Numbered from the stretch's first letter, positions 1-9,164 are shown. The stretch is DNA of 25,000 bases from Glandiceps talaboti (GCF_964340395.1 NC_135565.1:5866642-5891641); one strand, 5' to 3'. Notes: generated by a model not told the origin, from the sequence alone. Translations and numbers: made by a program.

Positions 1-582
1 GAAATAGATTAAAACTTCTGCTATTACTTTATTCTGGACAAGTCTTCAAAGAAGACAAAGCACATCATCAAATTCTTTAATTATCTATGTGACTAAATAG
101 TGACATGAGTTAAACAAAGTTGGTGGCAACAAATAAATACTACAAGCATCCATGATATGCAGGAAATAGCTAGATTTTGACAATTGACCCTGAAGATCAA
201 GGTCAAGGTCAAAAGAACATTTACACCATATAATATGGGATTTGAGAACATTTACACCAGATAATATGGGATTTGCACTTGAAAGGAGTCTGAATGTTTT
301 ACAGTTTGTTGTGTTATACAGTAAATACTGATTTTGAAATATAAATATGACAGCCATTCAGTCATATTTGCTTATGTTGTGAAACATAGTTAAGTGCATA
401 TGTACCGTAGGGAATGTCACCTTTGTACTTATTTTGAAAAAAAAAAATTGGATGTCAGAGAATATTAGATGTGTGAGAAATGACAACTTACAGATGGACA
501 GATGGACACACATACGGATGGACAGACAGACAAAGCCCATTGTAATAGTCTCCAATTCGATGGACTTGAAGGTCCAACCAAT

Positions 583-845
583 TGTCAGTTAAATCAAGAA
601 AAAACTAATTATGTATCATCATGCAAACTTTTAAATAGGGTTCAAATGAGATATTAAGATATTAACCAACTTTAGAATCCAATATGGTCACCATTCAATA
701 TGGCTGCCGGAATGTGTGTTAACTGAAACTTTATTGCAAAATAAACCATAGTTGACATCTTCAAAATAAGATGGTGAACCCTACAAATTATTTATTGTGA
801 ACAAACTTTCATATGATATGGCAAAGTCTTTTGGTAAATTTATCC
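583..845 (+). repeat. Dispersed repeat, copy 1 (AATCCAATATGG family)
   Basis: It is similar along its length to 19735-19965. Shared landmarks in the same order are TTTAGAATCCAATATGG, GGTGAACCCT-type sequence, GAACAAACTTTCATATG and TTTGGTAAA. It is about 230-260 bp with no inverted ends seen, and its class is unknown. Confidence 0.6.
791..796 (-). terminator. Candidate poly(A) signal of gene A
   Basis: AATAAA on the minus strand, 86 nt past the stop, inside the dispersed repeat. A second AATAAA overlaps the stop codon itself. Confidence 0.35.
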
Positions 846-881
846 TTGGCTTCAGATATTACAGACACTATTTAGTCTGTG

Positions 882-1003
882 TTATTTTATTACTAACTGT
901 ACCATATCAAGTATCAACTTAGTAATATGATCAGGAAAAGCATTCTGAATAAAGTGGCCTCCTTTTTCAAATATTGCACCTCTCCTTGGCTTGGTTTTAT
1001 GAT
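882..1003 (-). CDS. Gene A exon 6 (catalytic His, stop)
   Basis: 122 nt coding residues 363-402, with IFEKGGHFIQN (His379) and the end LVIK followed by TAA. The acceptor is TCCAG|AT. A poly(A) hexamer AATAAA overlaps the last codons, and a second one on the minus strand lies at 796-791. Confidence 0.87.
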
Positions 1004-3449
1004 CTGGAAATACAAAGCAGAGAAGAACATGAAAAAAATATAGATCATTCAAGAAAAAGGTGATGAAGTGCATGAAAATACTGCAAAACTGGTGAAGTTG
1101 TTATATCATCCTACTAGTATTCTAAGATGGTCAAATGGTTAGAGTGGAGTTATCTCATGGTGGGTGAATGGTTAGCATGACTGGCTTTATAAATCTGTAT
1201 AAATCAAGACCAAGTAGGATAGAGGTTTCTATGGTGTGAAGAATCTAGTCCTGTGTGTGTGAAGAGGCTATTATATATAAATGTATACTGTACATTAACT
1301 GGTAAAGCCTTGTCAGTTCCACAGAAATGTGATAATGAATGTAAAATATAGCCCTAACACATAGTCTCAAATCTGAATGAAAATCTTTGAAAACATGTTT
1401 GTGAATTTGTGAATAGATCTGCTTAAAATATTAAAAAAATCACTCGTGGCAATTCCCAACGCAAAAAAAAAATGTAAATAAAAGAAAAATGTTTGCATTA
1501 TCCACATTTGTGTTAGCCATGACGGATTCTTTGCATTAACAGTTCAAGTGCAACTTTCCCGACTTGGTGAGCCAGCAAGTCGGGTGTCATAGAAATTGTT
1601 TGCATCTCTAAAGCTATTTGCAATGTCACTGATAATGGGTCAGTAAAACTGATAACAACTGATATGACATTAGGGGCTTCACACTTAGATATTGAGCTTA
1701 GCTTTGCCTGATGTGTTATGTAATAGTGCTTTATCACATTTGTAAATATTACTAACAAACATATTCAGTGATAAGAAAGATAAGAAACCCCACTTCCTTA
1801 GCTAATGGATTGATTCTGTAATGAAAGTCTGTAGTTTGTGTACCTAAGTCATTATAAAACTGCACTACACTAAATCCACTATACAGCATAATCTACTTTC
1901 TACAGTACAGCATCACTGTGTAACAAAAACAAATAGTTTAGTCACTAGTAGGGGTGCTCTTCAAAAGCAAAAGTAAAAGGTCACAAGAATTGAGAACCAG
2001 AGCCTCTTTAATATGAAAGAACTGTGAATTATCATTTCCAAGTATTCCATGACAATGTTGACTGCATTCTCAACCAGTCAAAACAGCTTTGTTTCCGTTG
2101 ATGTAACTTTTAGGTCATTGTTTTAGCAACATTCTGTCGACTGTGTCATGTACAGCTTAGTCTTGATTACCCAGACTCTCGCCGCTGGGGAGTCTGGGGA
2201 AAGGAGATTCAAACTACCCTGCTATAGTCAATTTTCCTGTTCCAAGATGCATTGCGCGACAGGACATTGCTTATGTTGTTACGTTTTGGTCTTGTTTTGT
2301 CTTTATGACGTTTGAAATAACATCAGGACATGTTGATGTCTTTAATTACGATTGATTTTATAGAACAAATAATAAACGCCATCCTTAACAGAGAGTGATT
2401 TTTAAGGTGAACCCAGGGTAAGGTCAGGTGACAACCATTCCCCTAAGTAGCACGTGCAAACCCCTCAGTGCGTACACAATGTATGGCATTGTATATAGAG
2501 ACGCACAATGCATCTTGGCACCGGCAACAGGTCTATGGAAGTCACACAGTACACTTCTCCCAACCATAAAAAACGGGCTTACGAGGCCTGTTTGTTGTAA
2601 TTAATATACATCAGTCACTTGAGAAGTGATAATCTGTAACAAAGGTATACCCCAATCATTCAGCCTGCAATGTTGGCTGTGAAGTACTCCCCATGATGCA
2701 CTGCTTCAGAGGCTACTTCCTGCTCAGGCGAGTTGAAATCGCATTTCCCCAGACTCTTGTTTGGGGCGGTCTCATAGGCAGAGCCCCCAGCAGTGAAAGG
2801 CTGGGTAACCAAGACTATGTGCTTAGTAAATTTCACTTCACTTAATATTTACATTTACTCTAGCTCATTCTACCACAGCTAACTTCATAACAAAGATGTA
2901 ACTATATACCCATTTCATACGTAAATGAGTTACTGTAACTTCTAAGTTGCCCTGAAGTACATATCAATTAAAACAGCAATTAATATTTCCTATGTATAAA
3001 TGTGACTGTACCTTCTATGTTGCCCTGATTACAAACACTATCTCTATGAAAGTATACAATATTTCCAATGTAAATGTGTCACTATACCTTCTATGTTTCC
3101 TTGAGTACAAACACCATCTGCATTGAAGTATAAAACATCATCATCTTGATGTATTCCTAGTATGTCCATTTTCTCCCTGCCAATTGCTACTTCCACAATT
3201 GGGTCATTCTCCACTCCTATAACCATAACTGGTAGCTCTGACTTGCCTAACATCTCAACATTATGTCTGCACTAAAATGAGAATAAAGTATTAATTAATA
3301 ACTGTCAAAAGACAATCATCTGCACTATATTTGTGTGTGTATGTCTGTATGTATGTCTGTATGTATGTATGTATGTATGTATGTATGTATGTATGTATGT
3401 ATGTATGTATGTATGTATGTATGTATGTATGTATGTATGTATGTATGTA

Positions 3450-3488
<39 letters not shown>

Positions 3489-5344
3489 GTATGTATGTAT
3501 GTATGTATGTATGTATGTATGTATGTATGTATGTCTGTCTGCCTGTCTGTCTGTCTGTCTGTATGTGTGTGTATGTGTTTGTATGTATGTAGATATGTGT
3601 CTGTGTGTGTATTTCCTTGCCAATGTCACTTCTTGTGTACATGGCTTAATAAATAAAAGCTCGCGCAGCGGCAGCAAAGCTGCCGCGAAGCGGCTCAATG
3701 ACTAGTACGCATGCGCGTCGTATATACAATACGAAAAAATTGGGTGGTTCTCCCAATCATGCATTGCGGCGCGCACTGACTACGCATGCGCCTTCCATAT
3801 CATCGTATATCATAGGCGACATAACATCACCATGCATATACAATATTGTAACAGTAGGCCTGTTGGCACGATTATCGTAACATTGTAACGAGTATCGAGG
3901 CATCACTGTACCTCAAGGAGAAATTGTTACACTATTTGGAAGTTTGATGCACGGCGGTACGCGATACGGACCACTGATGACATAGCGCAGTTTAATTTCC
4001 GGGTTGTGGAAGTGTGGTTTTGATATTTATATTGTCGATAATTGTTTTTTTACATGTTTTAAAAAGAATATCTACTTTCCTATGTTTGTTGGTACAGTAC
4101 CATTCCTAAATCATCGAGTTGAATTGTCCAAAGACCAACGTACGTTGGTGGAGGGTCTATGATAAGTTGGCTGATTGAAAAGGATCAATATTAATCTAAT
4201 GGCCATGATGGTTTTTGAAACCAACAACTGCATAGAGTGTTGACTTGCTTTACTTCTCGCCCATGTCAGAGAATTAGTTGTCATTCAATAAAATAAATTT
4301 TGATGGTTAATACCCCTGGAAAAAGACCCAAATCAAGTGTATCAACCCTGGCCCAGGCAGCCGGTCACAAATGAATCTACCCTGCGCGAGCTTATGGGCT
4401 TTGCCTAGTTATGATATTATGTATGTATGATAATGTATGTATGTACATGTATGTATGTATGTATGTATGTATGTATGTATGCATAGATGTATGTATGTAT
4501 GCATAGATGTATGTATGTGTGTGTGTATGTCATTAGTTTCATAGTGCCCAAAATGAAGTGAAAACATTCCAAATCATCATTATTTTCCAAGATTTTCTTA
4601 AATCAGGGGTAATCATAATTATACTCAGATCATTCTCCAATATTTTTCTTCATTCAGTCAGAAAATACTTGTGACCTAAGGTTTCTCTCACACTTCATCT
4701 ATCGACTAGCATTAACAACGTATGCTCCTAAGGTAACTCACATTTTCCATACACTTACTTTTGACCAATTGATTTTTCCTACTTCATGTATCACACCCAA
4801 CATATATAAGGGATCACTAACACGGAAACCACTTTTTCTGACTGCAAGTTGTGTTATTATCTTTCTCAGAATGGGTACATTTTCTGTTAAGTATGACACG
4901 GTTCTTATCACATACTTTGGTCTGGCATATCTGTTGAAATATATAAAAAAAAGAGAAAATTGTATTACAGCCAAAATATCAGGTTATAGAAAGACAAGCA
5001 GGCAGCACTAAAAATTATTTAACAATGGTAATAAGAAGGGTAGAATAATAGTTTATGTACATGTTTTTGACTTTTACAACTGTACATGTGATAAATGTTT
5101 AATATAATTTACATTGACACCTTACATTGAACTGTGAGGTACCAATGCTATAGGCATGGTGAATGAAGTGTCTGTGTGTGTGTGTGTGTATGTGTATGTG
5201 TGTGTGTATGTGTGTGTGTATGTGTGTGTATGTGTATGTGTGTATGTGTATGTACATGCATATGTGTGTATGTGTGTTACTCTGTATGTGTGCAGGTGTG
5301 TGTGCAGGGTGTATGTATGTGAATGTGTATGTGTGTATGTGTGT

Positions 5345-5416
<72 letters not shown>

Positions 5417-8400
5417 ATAACTAATAGAACCGCCAGACGAATTGTTTTAGTATTTAGTGGGGACACACATGGGTGTTCTCTTTCTTAGAGTGGTAGGTTG
5501 ATATATCAGGGTGCCCCCAATTGTATAGACTTACCTGTGTGGTCGGATGTTAACTCCTGAGATGTACACAACTGAATCCATGAAATCAGCATCAGCACAC
5601 AGCTGACTTGCAGTTGCACCAGAAGCACTGTGTGCTACAAGGACAGTAACCCTGATAAATAAGAAAAAATCCAATTTAAATACCAAGTTATGATTGTGAG
5701 AAAAACTCTTGTGGGGTGGGGAAAGGGGTGACGGTGTAATATCAATACCCAATGTGATGAAAAGTTACAATTGTGTCTTCATCTAACTATGTCTCATTGT
5801 CTGTCTGTCTCTGACTGACTGTCTGTCTGTGTGTCTGTCTCTGTCTGTGTGTCTCTGGCTATCTCTGACTCTGTCTGTCTGTCTCTTTCTGTCAATCACT
5901 CTCTTTTTGTGAATTAAGAGTGACAGTTATCAAAATATCTACATCATGACATACTTTCTGCTTTCCTGCTTTTGGGGGTAAGAACTATCTAATGTATCTT
6001 GGTAAGAAGTCTTACCTATTAATACCAATAGATGCTAAAAAATCTTGAAGAAATCTTGATTTCTCAACTTGGGTGTAGGAATATGAATTACCCTCTATTT
6101 CAGTACAATTCCCATATCCTGCGAAGTAGGAATATGCATTATTCTCAATTAAAATAGTGATGTAACTTTGTGACAAAAGTTGAACACATAAAAGATCCAT
6201 CCAACTACATTGTGTATTCCAGTGTAATGTTAATATTGATCCATGCCTTCGATGGTAGTCTTCTGGTATTTTAAAAATTTTATCGTACTCAATGACTTAA
6301 TATGATTTTCCACATTTTTTGTATAATCTGCTATCTCCCATAATGCTAAGCAGGCATGAATTACAAGCTAGATGAATTGTTAAACAATAATGTTGTCACA
6401 TGTCATTGTCATGGCTACCAATTAAAATTTCTGGGTTAAAGGATTCCATTTGATAAATCTGTAAGGATTTGTTAGTCTGTCATCAGCTAAGTTTTACGTT
6501 TGGTGGGGAGGTTTTTATTTTATTTTAATGCCATATGAAATGCACTTGCTGCATTATAATTACAGAAGTACATCAAAACTTCAAACTTGTTTATGCAAAA
6601 CTCAAACTTAACATAAAATAAATGACTCACTGACATAATTAATTGACATAAATATACATGGTAGTTAGTGCGCCCTCTAAGCAACTTTGATGCACCACTA
6701 TAGTCTAATGCACTCAATTTCTACTAGTGATGTACCAAAATTTGGTGTTCACCTATCTCTTACTATTTGGTGACTTACTATTTGGTGATTCACAACAAAT
6801 GACAGTTTTTATCATACTGACACACAACAACAAAATTTGGCTACCACTAGAGGGCACACTCCATGTAGTAGAAAAACACTGTCATCAAACATTTCTTCTG
6901 CAGTCTGGACAAAAATATAAGAACGTCATAATTTTTAAACAAATTGATAAACAATCATTGATATGCTGTTTTCTTAGTAAAAGTTGTCAAGTTTCCTTTT
7001 GAGGAACTTTTTTCCTCACAATTTGCAGCCCACGTACAACTGGGGAGATTGAGGTTTCCACTAAGACTGACACAAACTGTGGAGTCATGAGGGGTGAATG
7101 GTTAGAATGGCCGGCTTGGAATCTGCATGTTCCAGTTTTGAGCCCCCATCGCTGTTGTTTGTTTGTGAGTGGCCAAAGTCCTTGGGCAAGATTTGAACCA
7201 TGATTGTGCCTCAGTCAATCCAGCTGTATAATTGGGGACCTGGTAGGATAGAGGTTGCAATGTTTGTATGCTCCCCAGGGTGTTGAGGAAGTATAAAGGG
7301 CAATTTGTGCCATTATAGATCCATGCCAGGAGTAATAATTGTAAAGGGCTTTGAGCACACAGTGGGAAGGTGCTATATACAAACAAAAAACAAAAAACAA
7401 CACCTAAAACTATTGTTGTTCAATGTGGTAGATAACACATGGGGTTGATGGGGGCGCCTCTGTTGTGAGAATCTAATCACCCTTGGATTGAGATAGTGGA
7501 ACTTAGTCACCAAAATGTACACGTCAAGATGATGGAAGTCATCAGAAATGCCACCCTACTGTGCGTATTATTAAATCGATGTCTGTTGAATAGCTTATAA
7601 CAACATGTCATGAATAATTTCAGTTTGTGATTTCAGTTTGTGTACACGTCTTAGTAGTCTAGTTCCCATGACGCATTACGACTACTACGATCATCTCCAC
7701 TCACATATGGAAAGTGGTAAATTCTAACACAGAAATCTGTGCTATCCCAAATACCACTGGGCAAAGGGTTAAAAATGCATGTCACAGTAGTAATCCATCA
7801 CAAATTGGCAGGCAGTTCAACTTGCAATTGGTTAGTTCCTTTAGAAAATTGCTCATTAACCGAACTCCACCTCTCCAGTCTGAAACTAAAATCACATGGG
7901 GACGCGATAACACAATCACGTTAATATGAACGCAGTCAGAGATAGCACAGGTTTCTGTGCTAGAATAATGACTATCCCTATTCATGAGTGCAGATGATCA
8001 TGGTACTCGTAACGCACTGTACAGGAACTAGACTAGTGTCTTAGCAAATCGTGACTCAATTATGTGACCTAGATTGCCAGAGTAGTATTCATCTAATGAG
8101 ACTCCGTGATATAACCATGGAATCCATGATATAACTAACCTGGAAAATTCGGTGTGATTAGCCTTACACCCGCTGCTACAAGACTTGGTGCTATCGATGT
8201 AAAGTCTTTATGTGATGCAGGAGCTCCATGCAGACACACAACAACAGGGCCATCTCGTTTACCACAATCTCCGTACACAACATCATACGTGCTTCCGCCA
8301 CTTTCTACGGTCACTCTCGAGGTCTGTTGTTCGTATTGACTTTGTGATGTACCGAAGAAACGTTTGGTGAAATGCCCAACGCCTTCACTTGTGTGAGTCT

Positions 8401-8650
8401 TATCATGTGAAATATTCAATTCTGTGATTACCCTGTGGTGGACCACGACTGTCCTTGCATTGCTATGAGGTAGATGTACATGTCGACAGCAAGTGCCTGC
8501 TAAAGTTCGTGTCTGTTGACTAAAGACTTGACGTACATGTTTACTGGCAAGATAATTATGTCGAATTGCACTTGAAGCTATTATATATTTAAATTCAGTA
8601 CAATATTTTGACAAATTAAAGAGATGTTTCGACGACATTGCATCAATCAT
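882..8650 (-). CDS. Gene A: alpha/beta-hydrolase fold protein, DUF1057-like, 402 aa, six exons
   Basis: Exons in transcript order: 8650-8140, 6118-6016, 5651-5535, 4930-4759, 3271-3088, 1003-882 (1209 nt including the stop). All introns are GT-AG with phases 1, 2, 2, 0, 1. Visible signatures are the HG-x-P oxyanion loop at residues 141-144, serine elbow AHSASG with Ser213 as candidate nucleophile, candidate acid Asp324 in VENDP, and candidate base His379 in KGGH. Exon 4 encodes the predicted cap region between strands 6 and 7. The first ~60 residues are basic and Ser/Thr-rich with few acids, which suggests a mitochondrial presequence (inference). An in-frame TAA lies two codons upstream of Met1, so the N terminus is complete; Met5 has the better Kozak context (G at -3). 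The HGAPASHKDF and NIRPHR blocks recall the DUF1057 family, whose substrate is unknown to me. The elbow has Ser where the usual GxSxG has its last Gly. Confidence 0.85.
1128..1310 (+). repeat. Decayed tRNA-SINE-like repeat
   Basis: It contains GGTGAATGGTTAGCATGACTGG, an A-box-like start shared with the better SINE at 7083, and AGTAGGATAGAGGTT further on. The equivalent intron of gene B has a related copy at about 10553-10800, so it predates the A/B duplication. Confidence 0.45.
2158..2817. mobile_element. Non-autonomous inverted-repeat element, ~660 bp
   Basis: The left end TAGTCTTGATTACCCAG and the right end (read on the minus strand) TAGTCTTGGTTACCCAG match at 16 of 17 bases. Similarity continues inward through CTGGGG and AGTCTGGGGAAA. 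A nested inverted pair, CCAAGATGCATTG (about 2243) and CAATGCATCTTGG (about 2507), lies inside. No transposase coding is visible. The target duplication may be TA only. Confidence 0.65.
2925..3130 (-). repeat. Tandem copies of the end of exon 5 (gene A)
   Basis: Three units spaced 76 and 73 bp. Unit 1 is the exon end with its donor (GGAAACATAGAAG|GTATAG), unit 2 reads GGCAACATAGAAG|GTACAG at 3012/3011, and unit 3 reads GGCAACTTAGAAGTTACAG at about 2939. Unit 2 retains a complete potential donor. Confidence 0.75.
3088..3271 (-). CDS. Gene A exon 5 (catalytic acid)
   Basis: 184 nt coding residues 302-362, CRHNVEMLGK to TQGNIE, with VENDP containing candidate acid Asp324. The acceptor is TTTAG|TG and the donor GAAG|GTATAG. 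The exon end is repeated twice more downstream in the intron (see the repeat at 2925-3130). Confidence 0.88.
3331..3610. repeat. (ATGT)n/(CTGT)n microsatellite
   Basis: Alternating blocks of ATGT and CTGT tetranucleotides. It is open in several frames, but those frames are repeat artefacts. Gene B has the matching tract at 11723-11890. Confidence 0.95.
3657..4393. mobile_element. CpG-rich insertion with 12-bp inverted ends
   Basis: AAGCTCGCGCAG at 3657-3668 is exactly inverted as CTGCGCGAGCTT at 4382-4393. No counterpart is seen in gene B intron 4. The left part is rich in CpG and has an 8-bp hairpin (GCGGCAGC, AAA, GCTGCCGC at 3668-3686) and two GCATGCGC motifs. No clear target duplication, and no coding sequence was recognised. 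Confidence 0.5.
4421..4529. repeat. (ATGT)n microsatellite
   Basis: ATGT repeats with two interspersed GCATAG variants. Confidence 0.9.
4759..4930 (-). CDS. Gene A exon 4 (cap region)
   Basis: 172 nt coding residues 245-301, YARPKYVIRT to INWSK, mostly helix-forming. The acceptor is AACAG|AT and the donor AAAA|GTAAGT. This is by far the most diverged exon between A and B, with 29 of 57 residues identical. Confidence 0.85.
4931..5534 (-). other. Gene A intron 3
   Basis: Mostly a GT-rich microsatellite (5171-5415). The flanking sequence shows no further feature. Confidence 0.8.
5171..5415. repeat. (GT)n/(GTATGT)n microsatellite
   Basis: GT dinucleotides with interspersed ATGT, ending in about 34 uninterrupted GT units. 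Gene B intron 3 has no equivalent. Confidence 0.95.
5535..5651 (-). CDS. Gene A exon 3 (serine elbow)
   Basis: 117 nt coding VTVLVAHSASG (Ser213) and ending in SGVNIRPHR. It is flanked by ATCAG|GG and ACAG|GTAAGT. The elbow reads A-H-S-A-S rather than G-x-S-x-G. Confidence 0.88.
5799..5892. repeat. Imperfect CTGT/CTCT repeat in gene A intron 2
   Basis: Degenerate CTGT and CTCT units in the intron position where gene B carries its (TC)n tract. Confidence 0.8.
6016..6118 (-). CDS. Gene A exon 2
   Basis: 103 nt coding residues 171-205, GYGNCTEIEG followed by a helix ending in INR. The acceptor is CGCAG|GA and the donor ATAG|GTAAGA. It differs from gene B exon 2 at one base, giving Ala versus Thr. 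Confidence 0.88.
6666..6861 (-). mobile_element. hAT-like MITE, gene A copy
   Basis: Read on the minus strand it aligns with the element at 18769-18930 from AGTGTGCCCTCTA through AGCCAAATTTTGTTG to GAGGGCGCACTA. The flanks CATGGTAGT and CATGTAGT suggest an imperfect 8-bp target duplication. It contains a short internal doubling of ACTATTTGGTGA. Confidence 0.65.
7083..7401 (+). mobile_element. tRNA-derived SINE
   Basis: It has an A-box-like GGTTAGAATGG and a degenerate B box (GTTTTGAGCCC), then an unrelated body with TTGGGCAAGATTTGAACC. The 3' part GTAAAGGGCTTTGAGCAC...GGTGCTATATAC is the kind of tail common in LINE-mobilised SINEs. It ends in an A-rich stretch, (CAAAAAA)n. Gene B lacks it at the matching place. 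Confidence 0.7.
7722..7965. mobile_element. Short inverted-repeat (foldback-type) element, 244 bp
   Basis: Its ends are inverted over about 25 bases (TTCTAACACAGAAATCTG left; TTCTAGCACAGAAACCTG on the minus strand right), continuing as TGCTATC. Each end also folds on itself (CACAG-AAAT-CTGTG; GCACAG-GTTT-CTGTGC). No coding potential. Confidence 0.55.
8140..8650 (-). CDS. Gene A exon 1
   Basis: It encodes residues 1-170 plus the first base of Gly171: the putative presequence, a linker, and the first strands with VVVCLHGAPASHKDF. The donor reads CCAG|GTTAGT. No homologous exon for residues 1-105 is visible in gene C. Confidence 0.88.
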
Positions 8651-9035
8651 AAATTATCTACCGGTATCGAAGGGGAGAAAGGTCGTCTGCTTCACCACGG
8701 AACCGGAAGTAGGACATCAGAGACAAGTACTGAATTGTTTTGCGCTGTGGCGTTATATCTCTCCGTCGACACGACTAGAAGCATTCACTCTGATCTACGT
8801 TAGTTACATTTATGTTCTACATAAACACCGTACATGATCACCGTTGTCAAATTCATCGATATTTGGCGACAATTCGACAAGTCCAGTTCGGCGGCACAAG
8901 AGCACAGGGTGTTGTGGGTAATTACTATGAGGTAGATGTAAGTTGTAACGTTATATTCGCAAAATGTGTGTTCGTCTGTTCTTATATATTACACATTTCC
9001 GTTATCCCACAAAAATATCTTTTACAAAAATAAAT
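8651..9035 (-). promoter_or_regulatory. Upstream region of gene A, duplicated upstream of gene B
   Basis: It aligns with 16942-17335 by blocks such as CTCCGTCGACACGACTA, TTGTTTTGCGCTGTGG and TCGCAAAATGTGTGTTCGTC. No TATA box at a convincing position. An ETS-type motif ACCGGAAGT at 8702-8710 is absent from B. Confidence 0.45.
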
Positions 9036-9149
9036 GTATTACAAACAAAAAAAGTGGTAATAATGCTTTATGATTCACATTAACATTGTCTTAATCGAAA
9101 TTATCAGAGTCAACTGCAGACTGGCAGACTGGTAAAGTTTGGCATAACA

Positions 9150-9164
9150 CCGCCAGAGGGCGCT
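9150..9164 (+). promoter_or_regulatory. CTCF-like motif
   Basis: CCGCCAGAGGGCGCT fits the animal CTCF core (CCASYAGRKGGCRC) with one mismatch. Motif evidence only. Confidence 0.3.

Larger units (their letters stand above)
1..881. other. 3' flank of gene A
   Basis: No coding exon recognised. It holds a ~32-bp direct repeat around 214-276 (ACACCAKATAATATGGGATT), a GGACAGAT-type short repeat near 490-533, and a dispersed repeat at 583-845. A possible poly(A) signal for gene A is at 796-791. Confidence 0.6.
1004..3087 (-). other. Gene A intron 5
   Basis: Its contents are a decayed SINE-like stretch (about 1128-1310), a 660-bp inverted-repeat element (2158-2817) and the exon-5-end tandem repeat (2925-3087). 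Elsewhere I see only AT-rich unique sequence. Confidence 0.75.
3272..4758 (-). other. Gene A intron 4
   Basis: It contains two ATGT/CTGT microsatellites (3331-3610, 4421-4529) around a CpG-rich insertion with inverted ends (3657-4393). The first ~65 bases upstream of exon 5 are almost identical to gene B. Confidence 0.75.
6119..8139 (-). other. Gene A intron 1
   Basis: It holds a hAT-like MITE (6666-6861), a SINE (7083-7401) and an inverted-repeat element (7722-7965). The last bases before exon 1 contain GATATAAC twice, at 8108 and 8129, 11 bases apart. Confidence 0.75.

Noticed and set aside
3291-3705. Cys/Val/Tyr-rich and His/Thr/Tyr-rich open frames
   Set aside because: Translation of the ATGT/CTGT microsatellite on both strands. 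The same applies to the frames at 5122-5488, 11717-11990, 21747-21938 and 24440-25000.
7083-7160. Functional tRNA gene
   Set aside because: Only A- and B-box-like similarity. The B box is degenerate, no complete cloverleaf is apparent, and the tail is that of a SINE.
7102-7386. 94-codon minus-strand open frame
   Set aside because: It lies within the SINE and has no recognisable protein features.
882-8650. Gene A or gene B as a pseudogene
   Set aside because: All exons join in frame with canonical splice sites, and Ser, Asp and His are retained in both.
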